From Bacteroidota bacterium (lineage in GTDB: Bacteria; Bacteroidota; Bacteroidia; Bacteroidales; Prolixibacteraceae): a stretch of DNA of 64,000 bases. Position 1 is the stretch's first letter, and the number at the start of each line of letters is the position of its first letter. Position numbers and translations under genes: made by a program. The notes below the pieces were generated by a model. The model was not told the DNA's origin, did no database searches, and saw only the letters and a list, made by a program, of their open reading frames with translations. This document shows, in pieces, positions 26,016 to 34,797 of this stretch. The DNA is taken from assembly GCA_023428545.1 (NCBI GenBank), contig JAEYXH010000006.1, positions 43,991 to 107,990 on the forward strand, written 5' to 3'.

Positions 26016-28961
26016 TTGGATATGGAAACCGGCAATCGCCTGATATTTATAGTTGCTCTTATTGAACACCGTCATTTTGGTGTTATGTTTATGCCATACC
26101 TGATTGAACCGCTTAAGTCATACTTTTCAGTGAGAAGTGCAGTCAGGTTCGAGGATATGGATCAATTGGATTATTCATTTTCCGATGTTGAGAAGGAAAT
26201 TGTGCGTCTGGCAAGTAAATGTTCTGATTATCGTCTTGCAGCAAAATTCTCGAGAAACAAAAGCAGTACTGAATTCTATAGTCAGGTTTCTTCTGAGTAT
26301 TTGAAGCAGCACGTGATTCCGTACATTGAGAAACAAATGTATTCCATTGCAAAGCTCTTGATGAAGAGTCCATTCCCGGTTTTTGAGCGCGATGTTAATT
26401 ACATAAATTTGTATGACGAAGACCGTATTGTTGTTTCTGATTCATATTCAAAAGTCAGGTTTCGATTAAAAAAACTGTCTGTAGGAACAAATTATACAAT
26501 TGAAATATATCATAAAGGGGAACCGGTAAGAATTAGTAATAGAAAAGTAAGATTTATTGTCAATGATCCCTGTGTGATGCAAGTTAACAACAGAATCCTC
26601 GTTTTTGATACGGTTGACTCAAAGAAAATTCTACCATTTCTATCACGCGAATATATTTCCGTTCCAAGCGCAATTGAATCAAAATACTACCGGAATTTTG
26701 TCCTTGGACTTGTGCGTGACCAGGAAGTTGAAGCCGAGGGATTCAGAATTATTGACGATTATGGAGAAAGTAAGGTTGCGCTTACACTTGAAAGGGGTTT
26801 GCAACAGGATCCTGTTCTGATTTTGCATTTTTCATACGGCAATACAGATCTTTTATACCGCGACGAGAGAAAGATAGTTGTCACACTGGATGAAAAGAAT
26901 GGCACATATACATTTTTTCGGTTTCATAGGAGACCAGATTGGGAGAATGCAGTTGCAGACGCTTTGATAAATGCCGGACTTATTGAAGATCATGGGTCGT
27001 TTTACTTGTCCCAAGTTAAAATGTTGGATGATTCAGCTGCAATTTATTCTTACGTCGAGTGGTTATCGGCAAATGAATACCTACTACGCAGGTGGGCCAT
27101 CTCTGTTGTTCAAAAACTGGATGGTTTTACCTTTTTTACAGGTAAAATGGATATTTCCTTTGATCTTCAATCAAACAATGATTGGTTTGATCTTCACTCG
27201 CACGTAACAATGGGAGAATTCAGTTTCCCATTCCTGAAACTCAGAAAGCACATTCTCAATAATATCAGAGAATATGAGCTTCCCAATGGTGAGATTGCCA
27301 TACTACCCAGTGAATGGTTTGAGAAATATAAGATGTTATTTCATTTTGGAAAAGTTACCGGTGACAGACTTCAGTTCGGCAAGCACTTTTACAATGTCCT
27401 GACTAGTCAATTAACCAGTACTTTACCCGATATGCTGGCAGGCATCGTTAAAAGCTTTGAGAATGCCTCATCAGTTGAAATTCCCGATGGATTAAAAGCA
27501 GAACTTCGACCCTATCAAAAGGCAGGATTCCAATGGATGTTCACATTGGTAAAAAATGGCCTTGGAGGCTGTCTGGCAGATGATATGGGATTGGGAAAAA
27601 CCCTTCAGACACTCACTTTGCTTTTAAAAATCAGAAAGGAGAGAAGGACGAAAATCATTGAGGTAAGTGAGAATAAACTACAACTCTCGTTATTTGATGA
27701 AAAGCTGAACTGTAATGTCCAGCCAGCTACACTGGTTGTCGTACCCACATCTTTGGTTCATAATTGGGTAAACGAAATGAGCAGGTTTGCTCCATCATTG
27801 AAAGTGCACATCCATGCGGGGCCACAACGAAGCAGGAATAGTGATTTGGAAACATATGCCCTCAGTTACGATGTGTTAATCACTACCTATGGAACCCTTC
27901 GTGTTGATAGAGAGATATTTTCATCTGTACAGTTTTATATGATAATTCTTGACGAAAGCCAGTATATTAAAAACAGGACTTCAAAAATTTATGAAGCTGT
28001 TATGTCGATGCGGACTGGACATCGGATGGTGTTAACTGGTACTCCTATTGAAAATTCTTTAGCTGATCTTTGGACTCAAATGAACTTCCTGAATAAGGGG
28101 TTGTTGGGTAGTTATCAATTTTTTAGGGCAAATTTTCAAACTCCAATTGAATCAAGGGCAGAAGAGAGTGTAGAGGATAAACTTCAGCTTCTTATACGGC
28201 CTTTTATTTTACGCAGGACCAAATCAGAAGTGGCGAGTGACCTGCCACCGTTGATGGAACAAGTGAGGTATTGTGCAATGACACCTGAACAAGAGTCGGT
28301 GTATGAGAAAGAGAAATCCATGATTAGAAATTCGATTCTTGCGAGTATCGATCAGGGTGGCATAGCCGGTTCCTCTATTGTAATCCTTCAAGGTCTTACA
28401 AGATTGAGGCAGTTGGCCAATCATCCGTCTTTGGCCAATATTGAAGATGAATCCGGTTCAGGAAAATTCAATGAGATAATCCGTTCTCTTGAGGATTTGG
28501 TTGCCGAAAATCATAAAGTATTAGTGTTCTCCTCATTTGTAACCCACCTGGAAATCCTGCAGCGCCAGATGGATGCAGAGAATTGGAAGTATGCTCTATT
28601 GACAGGAAGAACCAGAAATAGGGAAGAGGTAATAAAAAAGTTTCAGGAAGATCCGGAAACCAAGGTATTTCTTATTTCGCTAAAGGCGGGAGGTGTAGGA
28701 CTGAATCTGACTAGGGCCGATTATGTGTTCATTGTCGATCCATGGTGGAATCCTGCAGCAGAGTTGCAAGCAGTTAGTCGAGCTCATAGGATTGGACAGG
28801 ATAAAAATGTCTTTGTATATCGTTTCATAACAGAGAATACCATTGAGGAAAAGATTCAGACACTGAAGGAGAGAAAAAGTAACTTGGCTGAAAAGTTTAT
28901 TAATTCCAATAACCCTTTTTCAGAGATAACCCGTGAAGAAATCATCACCTTATTGGATTAG
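26016..28961 (+). CDS. SNF2-family DNA helicase/translocase
   Basis: A 981-residue Snf2 ATPase. An N-terminal region of about 480 residues is followed by the ATPase core: Walker A in LADDMGLGKTLQT (near 522), Walker B as DESQYIKN (near 646), TGTPIENSLADLW, and the C-terminal helicase domain with SLKAGGVGLNLT (near 888) and DPWWNPAAELQAVSRAHRIGQ. It is of the bacterial Rad54/HepA-like type that remodels protein-DNA complexes; no nuclease or methylase domain is attached. A hairpin terminator follows at 28974. The start could be ATG 26016 or 26022. Confidence 0.9.
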   Translation: MDMETGNRLIFIVALIEHRHFGVMFMPYLIEPLKSYFSVRSAVRFEDMDQLDYSFSDVEKEIVRLASKCSDYRLAAKFSRNKSSTEFYSQVSSEYLKQHVIPYIEKQMYSIAKLLMKSPFPVFERDVNYINLYDEDRIVVSDSYSKVRFRLKKLSVGTNYTIEIYHKGEPVRISNRKVRFIVNDPCVMQVNNRILVFDTVDSKKILPFLSREYISVPSAIESKYYRNFVLGLVRDQEVEAEGFRIIDDYGESKVALTLERGLQQDPVLILHFSYGNTDLLYRDERKIVVTLDEKNGTYTFFRFHRRPDWENAVADALINAGLIEDHGSFYLSQVKMLDDSAAIYSYVEWLSANEYLLRRWAISVVQKLDGFTFFTGKMDISFDLQSNNDWFDLHSHVTMGEFSFPFLKLRKHILNNIREYELPNGEIAILPSEWFEKYKMLFHFGKVTGDRLQFGKHFYNVLTSQLTSTLPDMLAGIVKSFENASSVEIPDGLKAELRPYQKAGFQWMFTLVKNGLGGCLADDMGLGKTLQTLTLLLKIRKERRTKIIEVSENKLQLSLFDEKLNCNVQPATLVVVPTSLVHNWVNEMSRFAPSLKVHIHAGPQRSRNSDLETYALSYDVLITTYGTLRVDREIFSSVQFYMIILDESQYIKNRTSKIYEAVMSMRTGHRMVLTGTPIENSLADLWTQMNFLNKGLLGSYQFFRANFQTPIESRAEESVEDKLQLLIRPFILRRTKSEVASDLPPLMEQVRYCAMTPEQESVYEKEKSMIRNSILASIDQGGIAGSSIVILQGLTRLRQLANHPSLANIEDESGSGKFNEIIRSLEDLVAENHKVLVFSSFVTHLEILQRQMDAENWKYALLTGRTRNREEVIKKFQEDPETKVFLISLKAGGVGLNLTRADYVFIVDPWWNPAAELQAVSRAHRIGQDKNVFVYRFITENTIEEKIQTLKERKSNLAEKFINSNNPFSEITREEIITLLD

Positions 28962-28973
28962 CATACAGCATAA

Positions 28974-29003
28974 AAAAGCCGGAAAATTGAATCCCCGGCT
29001 TTT
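28974..29003. terminator. Bidirectional terminator between the SNF2 and DEAD-box genes
   Basis: AAAAGCCGG (28974-28982) and CCGGCTTTT (28995-29003) form a stem with A- and T-runs on the two flanks. It sits between two convergent genes. Confidence 0.75.
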
Positions 29004-29028
29004 ATATGGAATGATATTATAAACTATG

Positions 29029-30723
29029 TTATTTTGGTTTGGCAATTTCCAGACCAATCTGTTTTCCTTTAAACTGGATCTGTCTGAATCCCCTTTGCAA
29101 ATCCTGTTCATAACGATTGTCAATTTCGAAGAAGGAAAAATTCCTCAGAACTTCAATTTCACCAATCTCTACAGATTTTCCAGGGAGAGTTTGGTTAACC
29201 ATATTTATAATGGTTCTTTTGTCCATTCTATCGCTTTTGCCAATATTCATGAACATGCGGGCAAATTGTATTCTGCCTCCCCGTTTCCCGGATCCCTCAG
29301 ACATTCCTCTTCCTCCTCTTCGGCTTCTGGGTTCATCAGACCAAGAGTCATTTTCGAATCGGGATTTGTTGCCTTTTGATGAACTCCCTTTGCTGGTGTC
29401 GACGTTCAGGTCAGGGGCATTCTCGTAAGAAGCCAGAAAACGATTGAATTCAACAGATACGAAATGCTTGATCAGTTCTTCACGATCAAGCCATTCCAGT
29501 TTTTTATAAATCACCTGGAGATAATCGTCAATATGTTGGGTATTTACTTCTACCTTTTCAACCTTGTCGACCAGATTGAATAGCTGTTTTTCACAAATGT
29601 CCTTGCCTGATGGCACTGGCTTCTGCTCAATTTTCTTATTCAACATTCTTTCGATGTCTTTCAATTTCCCCCTTTCCTTAAGGTGAAGAATTGATATTGA
29701 GATGCCCTTCTTTCCGGCTCTTCCGGTTCGGCCGCTTCTGTGGATATAAACCTCTGGATCATCCGGCAGATTGTAGTTAATGACATGAGTCAGATCATTC
29801 ACGTCCAATCCACGGGCAGCGACATCGGTTGCAACCAGAATCTGAAGGTGGCGGTTACGGAACCTGTTCATGACAATATCTCTCATCTCTTGGGATAGAT
29901 CACCATGAAGGGCATCGGCACTGTATCCGTCGCCGATCAGTTTGTCAGCAACGTCCTTTGTTTCGGCACGGGTACGGCAGAAGACGATTCCATATATTTT
30001 GGGATTGACATCGGCAATTCTCTTTAGTGCTTCATACCTGTCTTTGGCATGAACCAGGAAGTATTCGTGTGAAACATTTTCAGCACCCTGGTTGGCTTTT
30101 CCTACAGAAACCTCAATGGGGTTTTTCATGTACTTGCTCGCAATCCTTGCGATTTCAGATGGCATGGTTGCTGAAAATAAAAGGGTCTGCTTGGTGGAAG
30201 GAGTTCCAGACAAGATGGTATCCAGATCTTCCTTGAAACCCATTGAGAGCATTTCGTCTGCTTCATCGAGAACCAGCCAGCTGATACTGCCTAATTTGAG
30301 TTTCTTTCGATTGATCAGGTCGACAGCGCGACCAGGAGTGGCAACGATAATCTGGGGATTTTTATCAAGCAACCTGATCTGGTCATTGATGGAGGCACCA
30401 CCATAAACCGGCACTATTTGAATTCCCTGAGAGTATTTGGTGTAATTGTTTAAATCATTGGTGATTTGAAGACATAATTCGCGAGTTGGACATAACACCA
30501 ATGCCTGAACGTTTTTGGAATATGGTTCAATCTGATGAAGGACCGGTAGTCCAAAGGCAGCAGTTTTGCCTGTTCCGGTTTGCGCCAGAGCGACAATATC
30601 TGTTCGATCGTTAAGGATGAGCGGAAGTGTTTTTTCCTGAATGGGGGTTGGGGAAACAAATCCCAATTGTTCAACAGCTTTTAGGAGTGACGGGGCAAGC
30701 CCGGTTTCATTAAATAAAATCAT
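29029..30723 (-). CDS. DEAD-box ATP-dependent RNA helicase (CsdA/DeaD-like)
   Basis: A 564-residue DEAD-box helicase: Q-motif region 22-29, Walker A AQTGTGKT (47-54), PTRELCLQ, DEADEM near 153, SATMP near 184, ATDVAARGLDV and HRSGRTGRAGKKG. The C-terminus after about 440 has an Arg/Gly/Ser-rich linker and then a DbpA-type RNA-binding domain ending IGLEIAKPK. It unwinds structured RNA in ribosome assembly or cold adaptation. On the minus strand a TACTTTTG -7 element lies at 30753-30760 upstream of the start. Confidence 0.93.
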   Translation of the reverse strand: MILFNETGLAPSLLKAVEQLGFVSPTPIQEKTLPLILNDRTDIVALAQTGTGKTAAFGLPVLHQIEPYSKNVQALVLCPTRELCLQITNDLNNYTKYSQGIQIVPVYGGASINDQIRLLDKNPQIIVATPGRAVDLINRKKLKLGSISWLVLDEADEMLSMGFKEDLDTILSGTPSTKQTLLFSATMPSEIARIASKYMKNPIEVSVGKANQGAENVSHEYFLVHAKDRYEALKRIADVNPKIYGIVFCRTRAETKDVADKLIGDGYSADALHGDLSQEMRDIVMNRFRNRHLQILVATDVAARGLDVNDLTHVINYNLPDDPEVYIHRSGRTGRAGKKGISISILHLKERGKLKDIERMLNKKIEQKPVPSGKDICEKQLFNLVDKVEKVEVNTQHIDDYLQVIYKKLEWLDREELIKHFVSVEFNRFLASYENAPDLNVDTSKGSSSKGNKSRFENDSWSDEPRSRRGGRGMSEGSGKRGGRIQFARMFMNIGKSDRMDKRTIINMVNQTLPGKSVEIGEIEVLRNFSFFEIDNRYEQDLQRGFRQIQFKGKQIGLEIAKPK

Positions 30724-30834
30724 TTAAATTAGATAAGTGTAAAATTAGGGCGCAAAAGTATTCAATTTATTTGATATCGGACATAATACTCTGAATTTTA
30801 CTTAAATAAGGTGCAATGTTAATTTAATGATAGG

Positions 30835-32688
30835 TTATTCATATTTTCTTGGTTCAGGTGGTCCTGGCTGGAAATTGTAGAAAGTTTGTTTGGTTTGTTC
30901 GGTGACCAACATGCCTAAAAGTCCAACATCTTTGGGGTGTCTGGGATAAATGGCCAGTCTTATAAGGATGGTTTTAAGAACGAGAGATTCATTGTGAAGG
31001 CGAAGACCGGCACCGACTCCTCCATAATAATTCTCCTTCACGATATTTTTCCCTTCTCTTCCAAGAATACCGAGGTCACCAAATGTGAAAAAGGCGATGT
31101 TGAAGCGGTAAAAATCCTTTTTCTGGAAAAATACACTTTCAAGATTCAGGCTCAGGCGTTGCGTGCCTGATATGCGGTCGCTACTGAATCCCCTGATGTA
31201 ATCGTTTTTCTCAAACATCAATTCTTCCGGATCAAGTCGTTTAATTCCCTTGGTATAATCGAATCGGACAAAATGCCTTGTTCTAACATTTCCTATAGCA
31301 TAAAGCCTTGATATAAAATTCATTCCAAGTTCAATCATCCCTTGCTGTTGTTGGGCATTCCGAAAATAGCTGCTATATGCTCCATACAAGTATAAATGGT
31401 CAGGAGAATTGCGGAAAAAATTACCGTTAGATAAAAAGAGGTGGGTGTAAATCCTCTTCCCCAAAGGGTGATTGTCAAGTCCTGCCACCATTTCATACTT
31501 AAATCCCATGGGAATATCCTCAGTTATGCCATAGCCGTAAATCAGGCGGTCGGGAATATAGTTTCGCTGTGACCATGTAATTCCAAACAGGTAGTGCTTA
31601 TTGTCGGAGAAAAATGAAGCAGTGTCGCCAGTAAAATGATGATGATTTTTTAAATCCCTTAACTGGACACCCGATGAAAAAGTCAGTTGGGTTTCTCCGC
31701 TATTTTTATTATTCAGCTGGATATTTCGGGCTCCCCAAATATTTAATTGTCGATAGTTGGGTATATCGTATGGAAATTGCCTTTTAAGGCCTGGTAACCT
31801 GTTGGTTCGCTTAAATGAATAAGCGCTGATGCCATAGGCGAAATTGTCAGTTTTAAGAATCAATGGCTTTTCAAACAGAAGTAAGGTACCCTCATTCAGA
31901 TAGGTATTTGAATAACCCGCTGAAAAATTGAGAAACTTACCATTAATGTTATTAATGTTATAAAATGATTCGAACCCGATATATGGTTGTCTGTTCAAGT
32001 GACCAACGAATTTGAAGGAAACTTCATGACCAACACCAAAAAGGTTCCGATTGTAAATTTCCGCTTTGGCCGATGAGGTACCATTCAAGACACCACTAAC
32101 CCCAATAGAAAAGCGGTCCTGTGTTATCAGCAATAAATCCACAATATCTGGATTAAGACTGTCAGGCAAGAGAATAAATCTGGCATCACGGATACGGGGT
32201 AACGTACGAAAGAGCCTTTCATTCTCGTAGAGAGTTTCTGCATCTATAAAATCACCTGCTTTAATAATCAGGTTCTTTCGAAGGTTATGCAGGTCGGATC
32301 GAGTATGAATGAAGTTTCCGGTTCTTTCGAGCCATGTCTTTGCTTTTCGGGAGGTATCCTGAATCGATGGACCGAAAACATCAAGGCGGAGGAAATGAAT
32401 ATCCCTGATTATTTTTCCGTTGGCATCTGAATAATTATTTAATGCCTGTGTTTTTGGATCCCTCCCTTTGGATTCCTCCCTTATAACAAGATCATATAGA
32501 ATACGGGTAATATTTTTTCTGCCAGCCCTTACTTTCAGTGTATCATAAAAATTTGTGTATTTCTCATCTCTTGGGTTGATCAATCGGGTTGAATCGGGTA
32601 AAGCAAGCTGGGCCGGGGCATATCCCATGCCCAGTAATAGGAACAAAACTATTTGGAAAAATCTATGTAACACGTTCGGCTTCAACAT
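30835..32688 (-). CDS. BamA/TamA-like outer-membrane protein
   Basis: A 617-residue protein with a signal peptide (residues 1-27, ending APAQ), a POTRA-like segment (about 95-200, IIRDIHFLRLDVFGPS to LLLITQDRFSIG) and a C-terminal Omp85-type beta-barrel from about residue 205 with alternating aromatic strands (GYSNTYLNEGT, YGYGITEDIPMG). It could be a TamA- or BamA-related insertase for surface proteins or T9SS-linked assembly; one POTRA rather than five argues against BamA itself. It is divergent from the TonB-like gene at 32926. Confidence 0.7.
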   Translation of the reverse strand: MLKPNVLHRFFQIVLFLLLGMGYAPAQLALPDSTRLINPRDEKYTNFYDTLKVRAGRKNITRILYDLVIREESKGRDPKTQALNNYSDANGKIIRDIHFLRLDVFGPSIQDTSRKAKTWLERTGNFIHTRSDLHNLRKNLIIKAGDFIDAETLYENERLFRTLPRIRDARFILLPDSLNPDIVDLLLITQDRFSIGVSGVLNGTSSAKAEIYNRNLFGVGHEVSFKFVGHLNRQPYIGFESFYNINNINGKFLNFSAGYSNTYLNEGTLLLFEKPLILKTDNFAYGISAYSFKRTNRLPGLKRQFPYDIPNYRQLNIWGARNIQLNNKNSGETQLTFSSGVQLRDLKNHHHFTGDTASFFSDNKHYLFGITWSQRNYIPDRLIYGYGITEDIPMGFKYEMVAGLDNHPLGKRIYTHLFLSNGNFFRNSPDHLYLYGAYSSYFRNAQQQQGMIELGMNFISRLYAIGNVRTRHFVRFDYTKGIKRLDPEELMFEKNDYIRGFSSDRISGTQRLSLNLESVFFQKKDFYRFNIAFFTFGDLGILGREGKNIVKENYYGGVGAGLRLHNESLVLKTILIRLAIYPRHPKDVGLLGMLVTEQTKQTFYNFQPGPPEPRKYE

Positions 32689-32925
32689 CCATTTTTAAAC
32701 TGGACTACTTTAATTTTCTTATAACCCCAAGGCTTCCAGTTAGGGCTGAATTTAGATTTTATTGCCTAAAGGGTTTTATGTCAAGATGTTAAAATCTGTT
32801 AAATATACTTCGTTTAGCCTAAATAGATGAGCCTATGGCCAGATCATTGATGAATCCTGAATTTCGGGATACTCAAATTAGAAGTTAATCAACTACTGTG
32901 TGTTTATTTTTATTTTTGTAGTCAA

Positions 32926-33663
32926 ATGAACAAGATTGTCCGTTTATACAAAAGAAATATATACGGGGTCATGGGGACCCTGGGATTTCATGTTTTTTTG
33001 GTTGGGTTATTCCTGGTCGCGGAAATGGATCTGAAGAGGGAAATGACCGAGGAGGTCATAATAATTGAATTCCCGATTGAAGAAATGCTTCCGGAAGAAG
33101 TGCCTGATTTAACAGACCAGGACTTTTCCTCACAGCAAATGACATCACAGCCATCGTCACGGACCAATATGCCATCATCGGCAAGTCCTGTGGAAGGTCG
33201 AAGATCTACCCGAGAATCGTTTTTTGATGAATCATATCAGCAGGAAATTGAGAATGCCAGAAACTTAGTGAAAGATGTGGATAATCAACTTTCAAAGGAA
33301 ATACCTGATCTGTCAAAAATTCGTATGCCAGAGGAAGTGACAGAAGGCATGAATCCTGACTCAATCAGCAATGTTATATATACAGGCGATAGTAATATTG
33401 AGTACCAGTTAGAAAATCGTTACCATTTACGACTGCCTATTCCGATTTATCTTGCAAAGGGAGGGGGTACTGTATATGTTGATATATCTGTGAACCGTCA
33501 GGGCAGGGTAGTGAGTGCAACACCGCGACGAAATCCATCTGTTAATGATGAGCAGATTTACCTTTACGCCCAGGCTGCAGCAGAACGAACATCCTTTAAT
33601 CCTGACCAATCAGCACCCAATCCGCAACAAGGCACAATTCGATATACATTTATCCCCCAGTAG
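32926..33663 (+). CDS. TonB-like energy transducer (C-terminal domain)
   Basis: A 245-residue protein with one N-terminal membrane helix (residues 14-28), a long acidic/proline-poor linker (40-160) and a C-terminal TonB-type domain (175-245: VYVDISVNRQGRVVSATPRR, then an alpha-helix and a final beta-strand TIRYTFIPQ). TonB proteins transfer proton-motive energy to outer-membrane receptors. The linker is unusually acidic and Ser/Gln-rich rather than Pro/Lys-rich, so the partner may differ from standard siderophore receptors. No ExbB/ExbD gene is adjacent. Confidence 0.75.
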   Translation: MNKIVRLYKRNIYGVMGTLGFHVFLVGLFLVAEMDLKREMTEEVIIIEFPIEEMLPEEVPDLTDQDFSSQQMTSQPSSRTNMPSSASPVEGRRSTRESFFDESYQQEIENARNLVKDVDNQLSKEIPDLSKIRMPEEVTEGMNPDSISNVIYTGDSNIEYQLENRYHLRLPIPIYLAKGGGTVYVDISVNRQGRVVSATPRRNPSVNDEQIYLYAQAAAERTSFNPDQSAPNPQQGTIRYTFIPQ

Positions 33664-33843
33664 ATCTCTGGTCTATAAAATTCGTTGTTTAGGGAAAAAA
33701 TCAGGATTACCCAATAAAACAGGGTTGATTTGGGTTTTTAAATAGATCTTTTCAGACTGTTATGCTTTTTATGAAAATTAAATTATCGGAAATACAGGGT
33801 AAATGCCAATTGTTATTTTTAACAAGAATTAACAAACTTTGTT

Positions 33844-33874
33844 TTGGAGTTTAACCTGTTGCCACGTATTTTTG
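33844..33874 (+). promoter_or_regulatory. Promoter of a putative short RNA
   Basis: TTG at 33844-33846, a 20-nt spacer, then TATTTTTG at 33867-33874: a full Bacteroidota-type match. No open frame lies between this and the hairpin terminator at 33929-33956, so it would drive an approximately 80-nt transcript. Confidence 0.6.
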
Positions 33875-33879
33875 TGGTA

Positions 33880-33960
33880 CGTTTATTTTCATAAGTTTAG
33901 GTTTAGTTAGGTTAGTTAGTTTAAAGAGAAAGGATAGATTGTTGAATCTATCCTTTTGTT
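33880..33960 (+). ncRNA. Putative short non-coding RNA
   Basis: A promoter element at 33844-33874 and an intrinsic terminator (12-bp stem) at 33929-33956 bracket about 80 nt containing a TTAGGTTTAGTTAGGTTAGTTAG-like repetitive stretch and no plausible ORF. The stretch is in the 498-nt gap before the ECF sigma gene. It could be a regulatory RNA or a leader remnant. I found no match to a known Rfam family by recognition; this is inference from bracketing signals. Confidence 0.45.
33929..33956 (+). terminator. Intrinsic terminator of the putative short RNA
   Basis: A perfect 12-bp stem (33929-33940 with 33945-33956), GTTG loop, then T-rich TTTTGTTTTT. Confidence 0.8.
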
Positions 33961-34120
33961 TTTATTGAGCCCCAATACTTTTCTCACAAATATTCAACAT
34001 ATTTTCCTTTATTATTTTTAAATTCGACAACTTAAATCATTTCCTATAGATTGTTGAAGTGTTTGGACTTAAGTCAATTAATCAGGTGTGATAAAAAAAT
34101 TGAAAAAAAAGGAACATGAA

Positions 34121-34148
34121 TGGGTTACCTTTTGGCAAAAAAACGAAT
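34121..34148 (+). promoter_or_regulatory. Candidate ECF-sigma promoter before the sigma gene
   Basis: TGGGTTACCTTTT (34121-34133), 11 nt, GAAT (34145-34148). The same arrangement occurs before the peptide gene at 39297-39324. In the usual -35/-10 layout the GGGTTAC block and the GAAT block are 16-17 nt apart, which fits an ECF sigma. The implied 5' leader for the sigma gene (ATG 34162) is only about 8-10 nt, which is short and is a point against a simple reading. Confidence 0.5.
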
Positions 34149-34161
34149 TAATAGATAGAAC

Positions 34162-34749
34162 ATGAAGAGTTATACCGATGATCAAATCCTGAAGGGGATC
34201 TTACGGCATGATAATGTGGTTCTTGCATTTATATACAAGCAATATTTTTATAAGGTAAATGCTTTTATACGTAAGAACAGTGGTGACGAAGATGATGTAA
34301 ATGATATATTTCAGGAAGCGATTATCATTATTTACAGGAAATTAAAGGAAAATGACCTTCTGTTCGAAAATCGTTCTTTTGAGGTCTATTTGTTTTCGGT
34401 ATGCCGGTTTTTATGGTTGAAAGAGTTGGAAAAGCGCAAGCTTGACAAACAAAAAATCAACGACACATTGAGTTTTCAGGATGAGGTGTATGATGATGAC
34501 CTGGTTGCAGTAGTGGAAAAAAATGAAAGATTCCTGCTTTATCAGAAGCATTTCAAAAGTATCAGTACTGATTGCCAAAAAATTCTGCAACTCTTTTTTG
34601 AAAAGGTGCCGATTAAGCAAATTGCTCATATTATGGGATTTAAGAGTGAGAAGTATGTTAAAACCCGGAAGTTCAAGTGCAAGGAACTGCTGGTTGAAAG
34701 AATCAAGCAGGACGTTGAATACAAGAAATTATTTGAAGATGATACATAA
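34162..34749 (+). CDS. ECF RNA polymerase sigma factor
   Basis: A 195-residue sigma-70 group 4 factor. Region 2 includes LAFIYKQYFYKVNAF and DVNDIFQEAIIIIYRKL (about 45-62). Region 4 includes STDCQKILQLFFEKVPIKQIAHIMGFKS, an HTH at about 133-160. There is no sigma 1 or 3 region, as expected for ECF. It is 48 nt upstream of the anti-sigma-like TPR protein, with which it is likely co-expressed. A candidate autoregulatory promoter sits at 34121. Which genes it controls is unknown beyond the shared motif at 39297. Confidence 0.92.
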   Translation: MKSYTDDQILKGILRHDNVVLAFIYKQYFYKVNAFIRKNSGDEDDVNDIFQEAIIIIYRKLKENDLLFENRSFEVYLFSVCRFLWLKELEKRKLDKQKINDTLSFQDEVYDDDLVAVVEKNERFLLYQKHFKSISTDCQKILQLFFEKVPIKQIAHIMGFKSEKYVKTRKFKCKELLVERIKQDVEYKKLFEDDT

Positions 34750-34797
34750 ACCCGGATTGTCGGTAATACCGGCTTTCCTACAACAAACCCTAAAGAA

